The notes below the pieces were generated by a model that saw only the letters and a program-made list of their open reading frames with translations, made no database searches and had not been told where the DNA came from. The translations under genes and the position numbers were made by a program. Below are positions 23,450-32,978 of a stretch of 43,474 nucleotides of DNA, in pieces; positions within the stretch are counted from its first letter, which is position 1, and every line of letters begins with the position of its first letter. The stretch lies in the NCBI GenBank assembly GCA_934621505.1, contig CAKTUU010000017.1, positions 1-43,474 on the forward strand, read 5' to 3'. This DNA is from an uncultured Clostridia bacterium (GTDB lineage Bacteria; Bacillota; Clostridia; Christensenellales; Aristaeellaceae).

Positions 23450-24697
23450 TTAGAAGGGATGACCGTCCAGTGCGATATACCAGATGTAATAAACGGCGGA
23501 CGCAAGATGCCACAGGCCCAGAACCAGCGTGGCCCAGTACCCCGCCCTGCGCAGGCGCGAGGCGGCCCGATAGCCCCCCTGGGCCAGGTTTCGCAGCAGA
23601 ATGCCCATGGACACCACCCACAGCAAAAACGCGGTGGAGTTGGCGGCCCAGGTAAAGTTGCCGTGTCCGGCCCTCATGCCGGTTTCGTGAAAGCAGATGC
23701 CCTCTATCATGCTGAACAGCATCATCAGCAGGGTCAGCACCAGCAGCCGGTCCTTCAGCATGCCCTTGTGCCAGCAGGTGATCAGCGCCGCAATAGGCGC
23801 GGCGCACATGATGGGCACGCCCCGCAGCAGGTTCAGCAGCATCTCCGGCGAAAACACCACCATCACGCCGCTGGTGTATTCCACCACCACGCCGGTGTAG
23901 TACAGATAGCTGAGCAAAAAGTAGCCGACCGCAGGCACAAAGCCCAGCACAATCTGCCCAAAGTAGCGCCACTGGTCCTTATGACGGCACAATTCCACCA
24001 GATACATGACAAAAGCGGCGGGCAGCAGCGCCTGCATCATGGTGGGCTTGCAGGCCACGCTGCCGGTGGTCAGCACCGCCAGCACCAGCACCTTCCACCA
24101 GGGAAGGATGTAGGTTTTGCAGCCCTTTTCCATGGCCTCCTGAAAGCAGTACCAGCAGTGACACACCCAGGGCACCACCAGCATCATGGCGGCCATCACC
24201 GTCTGCTGGGTGGGGTTGTGCCACACATTGGGCGATCCGGCGCCCTGGTACACATTGGGGTTGACCCACGGCACGCGAACGCCGGTCACAATCACCGTCA
24301 GCACGCTCATCCCCAGCACGGCGGCCTGGGGGCATTTCTCCCCGGCCATGGCGCTGATCAGCCAGTAGGCAAACAGGCAGGTAAGGGTTTTCATCAGGGC
24401 GGTTACCGCGCCGGCCGCGCTGGCCAGGGGCATGCCCAGCTGATACAGGCTGCTGGCGAGCAGGTGCCACACCGGATAGCTGAGCCGGCTGGTAATGCTG
24501 TGCAGGTCGCCAAAATCAAAATCCGCGGCAATACTGGCGTGAATGGCCAGATCCGCCGCGTCCCGCACCGCCTCCAGAGAATAAATCCAGTAGGACAGGG
24601 CAAATACCGCCGCCAGCGCCAGCACTGCCCACAGGTTAAAGCGCCGCTTGGCGGGCAGCCCCCGCCAGGCGGTTACCGGATCGCACGAATACTGCAT
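23450..24697 (-). CDS. polytopic membrane protein of unknown function
   Basis: A 415-residue integral membrane protein with about ten hydrophobic segments. I do not recognise the family. Notable loop patterns are SRLSYPVWHLLASSLYQLG near residues 70-88 and NPNVYQGAGSPNVWHNPTQQT near 145-165. The asparagine- and proline-rich loop, together with a neighbourhood of GT-C proteins, makes a lipid-linked glycosyltransferase or polymerase a reasonable guess, but nothing proves it. The start at 24697 has AAAGGAG six bases upstream. It lies 25 bases downstream of trkH and ends before the rpsB promoter. Confidence 0.7.
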   Translation of the reverse strand: MQYSCDPVTAWRGLPAKRRFNLWAVLALAAVFALSYWIYSLEAVRDAADLAIHASIAADFDFGDLHSITSRLSYPVWHLLASSLYQLGMPLASAAGAVTALMKTLTCLFAYWLISAMAGEKCPQAAVLGMSVLTVIVTGVRVPWVNPNVYQGAGSPNVWHNPTQQTVMAAMMLVVPWVCHCWYCFQEAMEKGCKTYILPWWKVLVLAVLTTGSVACKPTMMQALLPAAFVMYLVELCRHKDQWRYFGQIVLGFVPAVGYFLLSYLYYTGVVVEYTSGVMVVFSPEMLLNLLRGVPIMCAAPIAALITCWHKGMLKDRLLVLTLLMMLFSMIEGICFHETGMRAGHGNFTWAANSTAFLLWVVSMGILLRNLAQGGYRAASRLRRAGYWATLVLGLWHLASAVYYIWYIALDGHPF

Positions 24698-24722
24698 GAA
24701 CGACTCCTTTCACAAAAAAATC

Positions 24723-26174
24723 TTACCCTCTGCGCCACAGGCCGGGGCGGAACAGCACCAGAATGGGAAACAGCTCCAAACGGCCGCACAGCATCAGAAC
24801 GCTCATCACAAGGGTGGCGAAGGGACCATACCCGGCAAAGTTCCCCGCCGGGCCAACCGCGCCCAGACCGGGACCCACGTTGCTGATGCAGGTAATGGCC
24901 GCCGTCAGGTTGGTTTCAAAATCAAATTTTCCCTCCAGGGTAATCAGCAGCGCGCCCACAAACAGCAGCAGCATATAGGCGAAGGAAAACACCAGCACCT
25001 GGCTTAAAATACTTTCGTCCACGCCTTTTTTCTCAAAGCGCACCACCTGCACCTTGCGGGGCTGAAAGGTATGGGTCACTTCTCTTTTGACGGACTTGAC
25101 CAGCATGCCTACCCGCACAACCTTTAATCCGCCCGCGGTGGAACCGGCGCAGCCTCCTACCAGCATCAGCAAAACCAGCATCATTTTGGCCGCCTGGTGC
25201 CACAGGTTAAAATCCGCCGTGGCATAACCGGTGGTGGACATGACGGACGCGGCCTGAAAGCCGCTGAACCGCAGCGCCGTAAAGAAATTGCCGTACTTGG
25301 GCAGAATGGTCAGGGCAATCAGCACAACGCCCCCGGCATACAGGCCCAGATACCAGTGCAGCTCCTCGCTGCCCAAAGCCTCCCGCCAGCCGCCGGTAAG
25401 TATCCGGTAAAACAGGGCAAAGTTAATGCCAAACAGCACCATAAACACGGTAATGATGATATCAATGGCCGGGCTTTGAAACGCCCCTATGCTTTCCCCA
25501 TAGTTGCTGAAGCCGCCGGTGCCTGCCGTGCCCAGGGCGTGAATGGCCGCGTCATAGGGGTTCATGCCCGCAATCATCAGCGCGGCAAACTCAATGACCG
25601 TCAGCACAAAGTAGATGCAGTACAAAATCTTCGCGCTGTCCCCCATTTTGGGTACAATTTTGGACAGGCTGGGACCCGGGCTTTCCGCCCGCACCAGGTG
25701 GGCGGTACGGCCCGTCAGCTGGGGCAGCAGCGCCAGGGTAAGCACCAGCACGCCCATGCCGCCGATCCAGTGGGTAAAGCTGCGCCAGAAGACAACCCCG
25801 TGGGGCAGATGGCGAAAGCTGGTCAGCACCGTGGAGCCGGTGGTGGTAAAGCCGCTGACCGACTCAAAGAAGGCCTGCACATAGTTGGGAATCAGCCCGC
25901 TGAACACAAAGGGCAGCGCCCCGAAGCCGCTTAGCAGCACCCAGGCCAGCGCCACCACGGCAAAGCCCTCCCGGGCGCGCAGGTTGGTTTCGCCGGGATG
26001 CTCGCCCAGCCAGGCGGGCAGCCCCAGAAGCAACAGCAGCCCGATGGTATACAGCATGGCCCGCACGTCTCCCGGGTCGTTGTACACAAAAGCCACCGCC
26101 AGGGCGGGCAGCATGGCCAGCGCCTCAATCAGCAGGATTGCGCCCAGCAGGCGCACGACCAGTTTTTTGTTCAT
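24723..26174 (-). CDS. trkH: TrkH family potassium uptake membrane subunit
   Basis: A 483-residue channel-like potassium transporter built from four pore-loop repeats. Selectivity-filter-type loops show as SGFTTTGSTVL, GTAGTGGFSNYG, STTGYATADF and SNVGPGLGAVG, each around the conserved glycine. It works with the cytosolic regulator TrkA, whose stop codon overlaps its start by four bases (ATGA), so the two are coupled. Confidence 0.93.
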   Translation of the reverse strand: MNKKLVVRLLGAILLIEALAMLPALAVAFVYNDPGDVRAMLYTIGLLLLLGLPAWLGEHPGETNLRAREGFAVVALAWVLLSGFGALPFVFSGLIPNYVQAFFESVSGFTTTGSTVLTSFRHLPHGVVFWRSFTHWIGGMGVLVLTLALLPQLTGRTAHLVRAESPGPSLSKIVPKMGDSAKILYCIYFVLTVIEFAALMIAGMNPYDAAIHALGTAGTGGFSNYGESIGAFQSPAIDIIITVFMVLFGINFALFYRILTGGWREALGSEELHWYLGLYAGGVVLIALTILPKYGNFFTALRFSGFQAASVMSTTGYATADFNLWHQAAKMMLVLLMLVGGCAGSTAGGLKVVRVGMLVKSVKREVTHTFQPRKVQVVRFEKKGVDESILSQVLVFSFAYMLLLFVGALLITLEGKFDFETNLTAAITCISNVGPGLGAVGPAGNFAGYGPFATLVMSVLMLCGRLELFPILVLFRPGLWRRG

Positions 26175-27535
26175 TTACGAATAACCTCATTCAAGTCGCT
26201 GATGCCGCTTTCGCAGGCGATGATGACCACCCGGTCCCCATCCTCGATATGGTCGCTGCCAAAGGGCACGATGACTCGGCCTTCCCGCACGATCACCGCC
26301 ACCAGCGTGCCGGGCCTCACCTGCAAATCCTTCAACTGCACGCCAATATAGGAATCATTGCCCCGGGCGATAAATTCCAGCGCCTCGGCCTGGCCGTTCA
26401 TCAGCCGGTACAGCCGCTCGATCCGGGTGCCGGACACGTTGATGCGGCCGCGCACATAGCGCAGCATCTGGGCGCAGGTAATGTCCTTGGGACTGACGAT
26501 GGAATCCAGCCCCATCGCGCCGATGATGTCCGCATAGGCCACCCGGTTGTTTTTCACAATCACCTTGGGCACGCCCTTGCGCACCGCGAACAGGCCGGTC
26601 ATCAGGTTTTCCTCATCCCGGTCGCACAGGGCGATAAAGGCGTCCATCTGGTCCAGCCCTTCCTGCTCCAGCAGCTCCTGGTCGGTGCCGTCGCCGTGAA
26701 TCACGTTTACCTCCGGCAGGCTTTCGCTAAGCATTTCCGCCTTTTTGCCGTTGATTTCAATCATGGAAACCCGGGCTCCGGTGGGCACGATCATTTTGGA
26801 CAGGTAGTAGCTGATGCGTCCGCCGCCCAGCATCATCACGTTTTTCACCCGCACGTTGTTTTTGCCCAGGAAACGGAAATAGTTGGTAATGGTCACCACA
26901 TCGGCGGCCACATGCACCCGGTCGCCCGGCTGAATGGCAAAATCGCCGTTGGGAATCATCACCTTGCCAGCCCGCTCCACGGCGGCGTACAGCACCTGGG
27001 GAATGCCGCCCAGCTTATGGCTCAGCTCCCGCAGGGGATGACCGATAACCGCGTCCTTTTCCTGAGCGCGGAATTCCACCATTTCCACCCGGCCCCGGGC
27101 GAAGGACTCGATATTGGACGCGAAGGGGAAGCGCAGCAGGCGGCTGATTTCCAGCGCGGTAGCCCGCTCCGGGTTCACCGCCAGGTCGATGCCCATTTCC
27201 TTTTGCAAAATGGTCAGGCTGTCGTTATATTCCGGGTCGCGTATGCGGGCAATGGCAAACTTGGTGCCCAGCCGCTTGGCGATCAGGCAGCACAGCATAT
27301 TGGTTTCATCGCTGGCGGTGGTGGCGATGATGATGTCCGCCTTTTCCGCGCCCGCGTCCACCAGGGTGGAGGCGTTGGCCCCGTTGCCCCGTATGCACAT
27401 TACATCCAGCGTGTCCTCGCTGCGGCGCAGCACTTCCTCGCTGCGGTCCACAATCACCACGGCGTGTTTTTCCCGCGCCAGATGCTCGGCAATCATATGC
27501 CCGACCTTACCGTCGCCCACAACCAGAATTCGCAT
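26171..27535 (-). CDS. trkA: Trk potassium transport regulatory subunit TrkA
   Basis: A 454-residue cytosolic protein with two RCK units, each a Rossmann NAD-binding part (RCK-N) and a ligand-binding part (RCK-C). The first nucleotide loop is VVGDGKVGHMIA near residues 5-16, with Asp 30 in IVDRS. The second is MLGGGRISYYLS near 234-245, followed by IEINGKKAEML. TrkA gates TrkH in response to nucleotides. It starts at 27535 with GGAGGAAAG upstream and has its own promoter. Confidence 0.95.
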   Translation of the reverse strand: MRILVVGDGKVGHMIAEHLAREKHAVVIVDRSEEVLRRSEDTLDVMCIRGNGANASTLVDAGAEKADIIIATTASDETNMLCCLIAKRLGTKFAIARIRDPEYNDSLTILQKEMGIDLAVNPERATALEISRLLRFPFASNIESFARGRVEMVEFRAQEKDAVIGHPLRELSHKLGGIPQVLYAAVERAGKVMIPNGDFAIQPGDRVHVAADVVTITNYFRFLGKNNVRVKNVMMLGGGRISYYLSKMIVPTGARVSMIEINGKKAEMLSESLPEVNVIHGDGTDQELLEQEGLDQMDAFIALCDRDEENLMTGLFAVRKGVPKVIVKNNRVAYADIIGAMGLDSIVSPKDITCAQMLRYVRGRINVSGTRIERLYRLMNGQAEALEFIARGNDSYIGVQLKDLQVRPGTLVAVIVREGRVIVPFGSDHIEDGDRVVIIACESGISDLNEVIRK

Positions 27536-27579
27536 GGCTTTCCTCCATTTGACAGGATCCCTTTCGCGGGACCGGTGGT

Positions 27580-27607
27580 ATTATAGCACATCCGCCCTAA
27601 AAAGCAA
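27580..27607 (-). promoter_or_regulatory. probable promoter of trkA-trkH
   Basis: On the minus strand: TTGCTT (27607-27602), 16 bases, TATAAT (27585-27580). The -10 is perfect; the -35 is weak. It lies just after the stop codon of the PLP-enzyme gene. Confidence 0.5.
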
Positions 27608-27614
27608 GGATGCC

Positions 27615-28565
27615 CTACCACCCCTGCACCGCGTCAAAAAACAGAGGCGTGCCGCCGGTATGGATGAACACGATTTTGCGGTTTGTCCAGTTTTCATCAT
27701 GGCTCAGGCGCTTCAGCCCGCACAGGGCCTTGCCCACATAAGTGCCGTCCAGAGGCAGCCCATATGCCGCAAACATATGGTGTAAAGATTCCGCTACAGT
27801 TTCATCATAAACCCCGTAGCTTTGCCGGTAAGCGTCGCAAACCCGCACATTCTCCGGGGTGATGGAATCCGTCAGGCCCTTATCGGCGAACCAGGCGTTG
27901 GCGTAAGCCGCCACATGGGCCTGCACGCCGGCCTTGTCCCGGGCGATGGAAACGCCCAGCACCTCCGGCCCGCCGCCCGCCAGCTCGCGCCCGCACAAAA
28001 GCCCCGCCTGGGTCATGCCTGTGCCCACCGCCAGCGAAATCAGGTCCGGGGTAAAGCCCCGGTCCGCGCACTGGGTCATGATTTCGCCCCACACCGGCAC
28101 ATATGCGCGGGTGGGCGTGGCCTCGTTGCCCCGGCCCAGCCGGTCGCCATAGATGTAATAGGGCTTCTCCCCTGCGGCGCGAATTTGGGCAAGGGTCTGA
28201 TCCACCGCCTCCGCCACCGCCGTTTTCAGGCAGGGAACAACGCGGGCCCCCAGCGCTTTGCACAGCTTCCCGTTAAAAGACGGGCGCTGCTGACCGTCGT
28301 CATCCGCCGGGGTCAAAATCGTCAGGGGCACGCCGGCCCCGGCGCACAGGTTGCTAAGCACCCGGCACAGGTTGGACCGGGCGTTGCCGTAAGCCACCAT
28401 GTGGTTGCAGCCCCTGTCCCGCATATCCCGCAGATATTCCAGCCCGATGCGGGCCTTGTTGCCGCCAAAGCAATAGGGAAGCAAATCCTCCCGCTTGATA
28501 TACCAGCGGTTGCCCCGTCCGTCCGTTTCCAGCAGGTACAGGGGCGTTGGCTCAAACGTGTGCAT
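27615..28565 (-). CDS. PLP-dependent enzyme, ACC deaminase/D-cysteine desulfhydrase-like
   Basis: A 316-residue fold-type II pyridoxal-phosphate enzyme. The opening pattern TPLYLLE...WYIKREDLLPYCFGGNKAR holds the probable PLP lysine in GGNKAR, as in D-cysteine desulfhydrase and 1-aminocyclopropane-1-carboxylate deaminase. The phosphate-binding loop is VGTGMTQAG. Near the C-terminus FIHTGGTP matches the family end motif. It may act on a D-amino acid or related amine. The start at 28565 is 7 bases from AAAGGAG; an in-frame ATG at 28571 is too close to it. It is the last gene of the minus-strand glycan operon, an unusual place for this enzyme. Confidence 0.8.
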   Translation of the reverse strand: MHTFEPTPLYLLETDGRGNRWYIKREDLLPYCFGGNKARIGLEYLRDMRDRGCNHMVAYGNARSNLCRVLSNLCAGAGVPLTILTPADDDGQQRPSFNGKLCKALGARVVPCLKTAVAEAVDQTLAQIRAAGEKPYYIYGDRLGRGNEATPTRAYVPVWGEIMTQCADRGFTPDLISLAVGTGMTQAGLLCGRELAGGGPEVLGVSIARDKAGVQAHVAAYANAWFADKGLTDSITPENVRVCDAYRQSYGVYDETVAESLHHMFAAYGLPLDGTYVGKALCGLKRLSHDENWTNRKIVFIHTGGTPLFFDAVQGW

Positions 28566-28567
28566 GG

Positions 28568-29560
28568 TCATTCTCCTTTATGGGCCAGCGCCGCCGCCCA
28601 TTCCGCCAGCTTTGGGGACAGCAGCAGGCGCAGGCTGCACCGCAGGCGCTCCCTGATGGGAAGGCTGCGGTACAGGCGGCCCAGCTGGCCGCTTTTCAGG
28701 GTTTTCAGGTCCGGGGCGTTATGGGCCATAATCCACAGGTAGTGGTCCCGCACGGCGTACAGCTCCTCCTGAGCCGTTCCGCCGCTGTAGCGGTTTACGT
28801 CCTCCACCATTTCCACCACGGTTTGGCAGCGGGCAAACAGCTGATCCCGCTTTTCCTTTTTCCACACCTGAAAGGCGGACGTAGGCACATTTTCCCGGTA
28901 GACGCAGCCCAGCGTGTCCTCGTACCAGGCGTGCCCGGCGGCGGTCAGGTACAGCTTCATGCGCAAGTCGCCATGCTGGCACATTTTGTCCCGGAACTCG
29001 CTGGGCAGCCCCCGCAGGGCGTCGGTGCGAAACACAAAGCTGGCCGTGGGAATAAAGCTGAGCCGGGCGATTTCCCCCAGGGTGTACACGGCGCTTTGGG
29101 CCTTCAAATAGGGCCGCTCGCTTTCGTAATAGGGCAAAAACACCCGGTCCGGGCGCAGGCCCGTTTCATCGTGAATCATGCCGTTGGTAAAGCTGAAGGT
29201 ACAGCCGGGGTCGCTTTCCATATGGTCAATCTGCTTTTGCAATTTGGCCGTATCCAGCCAGTAATCATCCCCCTCGCACAGGGCGATGTACTTTCCCCGG
29301 GCCCGGGGAAAATTAAAGGTTTCGTTAATGGGGATATTTTGGGAATACTGGTTTTCCGTTTCGTACAGGGGCAGCACAATTTCCGGGTATTTTTGGGCGT
29401 ATTCCCGAATAATGGCCACGGTGCCATCGGGAGAGCAGTCGTCATGAATCAAAATTTCAAACGGAAAACGAACCTGCTGCGCCAGCAGGCTGTCCAATGT
29501 CTGGCGCAGATAGGCTTCGTGGCAATAGGTGGTTACGCAAATACTGACCAGCGGCGTCAT
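28568..29560 (-). CDS. GT2 family glycosyltransferase
   Basis: A 330-residue soluble family 2 glycosyltransferase. GT-A motifs are SICVTTYCHEAYL near residues 5-17, LIHDDCSPDGT near 37-47 and ALCEGDDYW near 94-102, which holds the metal-binding acidic pair. It resembles enzymes that add a sugar to a lipid-linked surface oligosaccharide. There are no membrane helices. The start at 29560 has AGGAGG about 9 bases upstream and overlaps the stop of the preceding gene (ATGA). The donor sugar is not known. Confidence 0.88.
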   Translation of the reverse strand: MTPLVSICVTTYCHEAYLRQTLDSLLAQQVRFPFEILIHDDCSPDGTVAIIREYAQKYPEIVLPLYETENQYSQNIPINETFNFPRARGKYIALCEGDDYWLDTAKLQKQIDHMESDPGCTFSFTNGMIHDETGLRPDRVFLPYYESERPYLKAQSAVYTLGEIARLSFIPTASFVFRTDALRGLPSEFRDKMCQHGDLRMKLYLTAAGHAWYEDTLGCVYRENVPTSAFQVWKKEKRDQLFARCQTVVEMVEDVNRYSGGTAQEELYAVRDHYLWIMAHNAPDLKTLKSGQLGRLYRSLPIRERLRCSLRLLLSPKLAEWAAALAHKGE

Positions 29561-31278
29561 ACCGTTTTTTCCTCCTTTGTCTGCGCGGATAACGCACACA
29601 GCAGCACCGGTGCGATCAGCATCAGGTCAAACTGGTAACGAACCAGACAGCAGGGGCCCAGCAGCAGGGTGGCCAGGTACAGCAGCGCCAGCAGCCCGCC
29701 TGGCAAAAAGACCCATCGCCGCTTCCAGACGGCCCAGGTCAGGCAGAAAAGCAGCATCCAGGTATAAAAGGCCGGGCAGAGCAGGCGGCCCAGCAGGGGA
29801 AAGCGCATCCATTCATTCTCCCTGAACCAGCGGCGCATAAGGGCCTTCAGCCCGGGCAGCAGGCTTTGCTCCCGGATGTAGGGGGCGGCGCTGTGGCTCA
29901 GCTCCATGCAGCCGTTCAATTCAGGGTCACGGCGCACATACACATCGGCAAACGACGTATCCGCCACGTTCCAATATCCCTGGGTCAGGCACAGAAAAGC
30001 GTCCAGGTAGGGAATGGGGTAATGGAAGGCCTCGCGGCCCCACAGCTTGATCAGGGTTTGCAGCTGGTTTTTGCGGCCCAGCCCCAGCACGTCCTTGACC
30101 GCGTCTGCCAGCTGCGGCTCGTAGGCGTCCACATTCGGCAGGGCCTGAGCCACCTCGTAGGCCGTGCCCTCGTCCATTCCGCCCAGATGGTAGGCGCGGG
30201 CCAGCTGCTGGCAGGGCACGCTCAAAAACTCGCCTGCGTATAAATCAGAAGCATGGGTTACGGCTTTTAGCCCGGCGGCTACGCCCGCGCTGGCTACCAC
30301 CCCTGCCAGCACTACGGCGGCAGCCCGTCTGGTCAGCCATTTGCGGCCAAACAGCACCCCCAGCAGCAGCAAAGCCAGCACCGCGTAAACCGCGTTGTTG
30401 CGCAGCAGGCAAACCAGCAGGGTCAGCAGCCCGTCCGCCAGCAGCACGCCCCTGCGGCTTCTGCGCACGGGCTCCAGAAACCAGCGGCACCATTCCACCG
30501 CCAGGGTCAGCAGGGCGGCGGCAAACAGCACGTCCTTGGTGCCGCTGATGGCCATAATGCCATAGGGCGGGAAAAGGGCAAACCAGGCCAGCGGCAGCCA
30601 AATCAACGCCTTCAACCGGCTTTGCAGCCAGCTTAGTGCATAGGACGCAGCGGCGGCTACCAGCAGCATTTGCAGCAGGGTATACGCCCCGTAGCCTGCC
30701 TCGCTGCCCAGCGCCCCGGTCCACAGGGCCAGCAACAGGGTATGCACCAACGGGTGATGGGTTTTGTACTGCCCCGAAGCGATCTGCCGCATCTGGTCCG
30801 GAATATCGAAGGAAGCATTCCCCGGGAAAAAGGCCAGATACATGGGCAGCCAGCAAACCGCCAGCACCCCAAAGCACAGCCAGAAGGCCTTGCGGGGCGA
30901 AAGACCTGCCGGCTTACGACCCCGCTCAAGCAGACGGGCCAGCAGGCCAAAGCCCTGCCCGGCGGCAGGCCCCAGACACAGCGCCGCGCCCAGGCACAGG
31001 GCCAGGTTTTTCCAACCCGTCCGGCCATGTACATTCAGACACAGTCCCAACGCCAGGGCCAGCACAAGCAGCGCCCCCAGCAGGCCAAAGCACACCTGAA
31101 ACCGGCGATCCGTCCGTTGAAAAAAGCCATGAGCAGCCCACAGGGTCAGAGCCAGCGCCGCCAGCCACAAAAGCGCTGCCCAAGCGCCGTTTACCGGCCA
31201 GGCAATCGCCAGCGCCATGGCTATGCCCAACGGCGCGCACAGCCATTCCGTGCCCTTTATGAATACTTGTTTTTTCAT
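29557..31278 (-). CDS. polytopic GT-C-like membrane protein (DUF6020-like)
   Basis: A 573-residue membrane protein with about twelve helices. The extracellular loop FPGNASFDIPDQMRQIASGQYKTHHPLVHTL, near residues 150-180, matches the pattern of DUF6020 and related GT39-like proteins, where an acidic loop residue and paired histidines lie close to the probable active site. It ends in a short cytosolic tail. The likely role is adding a sugar from a lipid-linked donor to a surface polymer or protein. The nucleotide composition is GC-rich like the core genome, unlike the next gene upstream in the operon. Confidence 0.7.
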   Translation of the reverse strand: MKKQVFIKGTEWLCAPLGIAMALAIAWPVNGAWAALLWLAALALTLWAAHGFFQRTDRRFQVCFGLLGALLVLALALGLCLNVHGRTGWKNLALCLGAALCLGPAAGQGFGLLARLLERGRKPAGLSPRKAFWLCFGVLAVCWLPMYLAFFPGNASFDIPDQMRQIASGQYKTHHPLVHTLLLALWTGALGSEAGYGAYTLLQMLLVAAAASYALSWLQSRLKALIWLPLAWFALFPPYGIMAISGTKDVLFAAALLTLAVEWCRWFLEPVRRSRRGVLLADGLLTLLVCLLRNNAVYAVLALLLLGVLFGRKWLTRRAAAVVLAGVVASAGVAAGLKAVTHASDLYAGEFLSVPCQQLARAYHLGGMDEGTAYEVAQALPNVDAYEPQLADAVKDVLGLGRKNQLQTLIKLWGREAFHYPIPYLDAFLCLTQGYWNVADTSFADVYVRRDPELNGCMELSHSAAPYIREQSLLPGLKALMRRWFRENEWMRFPLLGRLLCPAFYTWMLLFCLTWAVWKRRWVFLPGGLLALLYLATLLLGPCCLVRYQFDLMLIAPVLLCALSAQTKEEKTV

Positions 31279-31306
31279 AGGATCTGTTCCTCTCCGGGTA
31301 TTGCTT

Positions 31307-32959
31307 TTAGGCTTCCTCCCCCATTACAGATACCCGCTGATATAAACTGTACAGTCGATTCTGATAGACCAGCTTTAGTGTATAGCTGCCGTGGTATTCA
31401 GCTAGCAGATACTGTAATTGTTCGGGTTCAAACTCATCATGATTCATCAATACATAATCGGCAATGGCAAGATCTACTCGTTCTTCTTGATAGGGTAGGA
31501 AGGGATGAGGCCAAACGTCCGTGGCTACCTGAGGACGGAAGCCTATTCTACCGGTATTTAGGTAGATGGCGCGACATTTTGTAGCAGCAATTACACTATC
31601 TTCGGGCGTTTTTTGCTGAATAAAATGATACAAGTCAATCGCTTCTGTGGAGTAGGAATCAGTATCCGGCAAGGCCTGTCCACGCTGACGATACCGAGTT
31701 ATGCATGTGCATGTGGTTACAGCAAGCACACTGCACAGCGCTGCAATACCTAGACACCGACCTGCACGCCGAAGCGCTGGTTGAGCTTTACAACGCCATA
31801 CATGCTTCTCAAGCAGCCTCGTTAGTGCAATGAACCCATGGGAAGCCAACAGCAAAAGCACCGGCAGCATGGGATATAGATATCGTAACCCCTGCTGATA
31901 ATCTAAAATGCAACAACCTGCAAAGGTGGCCGCTCCAAAGAAAAACAGATGTGCCTCATCTTTATGAAACCAGAAACCAATCAGACTTGCAATAAGCAGT
32001 ACCAGCCATGTTCCCTCATACCGAAACAGTGGCAGACCCGAAAAAAGTGTAGCCCCCCATTCCTGTAAAAGTACATCGTAATATTGCAGATTATATCCAA
32101 TGCCCGCCAAGGTAATTTTGCCCAAATCCGAAGAATTGGAAGTTGGTACGGGCAACAGTTTATAGGAAAGGAACAAGATTCCACCAAAAAAGAAATAAGG
32201 AAATAGTTGCAGAAGCCATCGATCAAACCGTCGGCGGCGTAACTGATACAATCCATGACCCAATGCCACAGCCGCAAGGGTTAACGGACCGTTTAGACGT
32301 ATCACATACGTTGCCCACAAGCTAACTCCAAGTAATATCCCTAACAACAGCTTGCAGCCCGTTCGCTCTTGTTGCCAGAATGCTTCAGCTAAATACAAAC
32401 TTAGCATGGTAAAGGCCAAAAAGGGAACGTCTGTGTAAAGATTGTTAACTTGCGGGAACAGTCCTACGCTAAAGACCAAAGCTGCCGTTAGAAGCATGGA
32501 GGTGAGCCGTGAAAAACGCCGCCGGTAAAACAGATATAAAATACCCGCTAATAGTGCCATGCACAGACAGCCCGGCAATTTGTAATAAACGACTGTGGAA
32601 TAAGTGTCCCGATTAAAGCCAAACAGCTTATAAATGGGAATCAGCATCAACGGATACCCCCATACATAAGCCCGTTCCTGTGTATTTCCCTTCATAGGGT
32701 GCATAAACAGATTTATCTTGTTTTGTTCTTCAATTCTTCCATCCGCAATGGCAAAGGCTGTGGTCAAATAGGCGGCTTGATCGTCACCCCAGCCGTGCCC
32801 TGCGTCTAGGTACATAACAGAAAACAGCAGGGTCAGGGCCGCCAGCATCATAGCGATAACTGGGTCTAGCCATTTGCATGGCTTCCGCTTTTTTTCCCGT
32901 AGACATGCTACTAAACCCGTAAAACTAGAAAAAAAACTGCGTAGCCCTTCTATTCTCAT
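31307..32959 (-). CDS. GT-C (ArnT/PMT-like) glycosyltransferase, AT-rich
   Basis: A 550-residue membrane protein with about eleven helices and a soluble C-terminal region near residues 450-550. The first outer loop reads AGHGWGDDQAAYLTTA near residues 52-67; the Asp pair is where ArnT, PMT and other GT-C enzymes keep their catalytic acid. A second feature is the arginine loop YVIRLNGPL. The function is probably transfer of a sugar from a polyprenyl-phosphate donor outside the membrane. The DNA is visibly AT-richer than both flanks (28 G+C in the 60 bases at 32341, against 35 at 30601). It may have been acquired separately. Confidence 0.75.
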   Translation of the reverse strand: MRIEGLRSFFSSFTGLVACLREKKRKPCKWLDPVIAMMLAALTLLFSVMYLDAGHGWGDDQAAYLTTAFAIADGRIEEQNKINLFMHPMKGNTQERAYVWGYPLMLIPIYKLFGFNRDTYSTVVYYKLPGCLCMALLAGILYLFYRRRFSRLTSMLLTAALVFSVGLFPQVNNLYTDVPFLAFTMLSLYLAEAFWQQERTGCKLLLGILLGVSLWATYVIRLNGPLTLAAVALGHGLYQLRRRRFDRWLLQLFPYFFFGGILFLSYKLLPVPTSNSSDLGKITLAGIGYNLQYYDVLLQEWGATLFSGLPLFRYEGTWLVLLIASLIGFWFHKDEAHLFFFGAATFAGCCILDYQQGLRYLYPMLPVLLLLASHGFIALTRLLEKHVWRCKAQPALRRAGRCLGIAALCSVLAVTTCTCITRYRQRGQALPDTDSYSTEAIDLYHFIQQKTPEDSVIAATKCRAIYLNTGRIGFRPQVATDVWPHPFLPYQEERVDLAIADYVLMNHDEFEPEQLQYLLAEYHGSYTLKLVYQNRLYSLYQRVSVMGEEA

Positions 32960-32978
32960 GAAAACGCTCCTCCTATCG

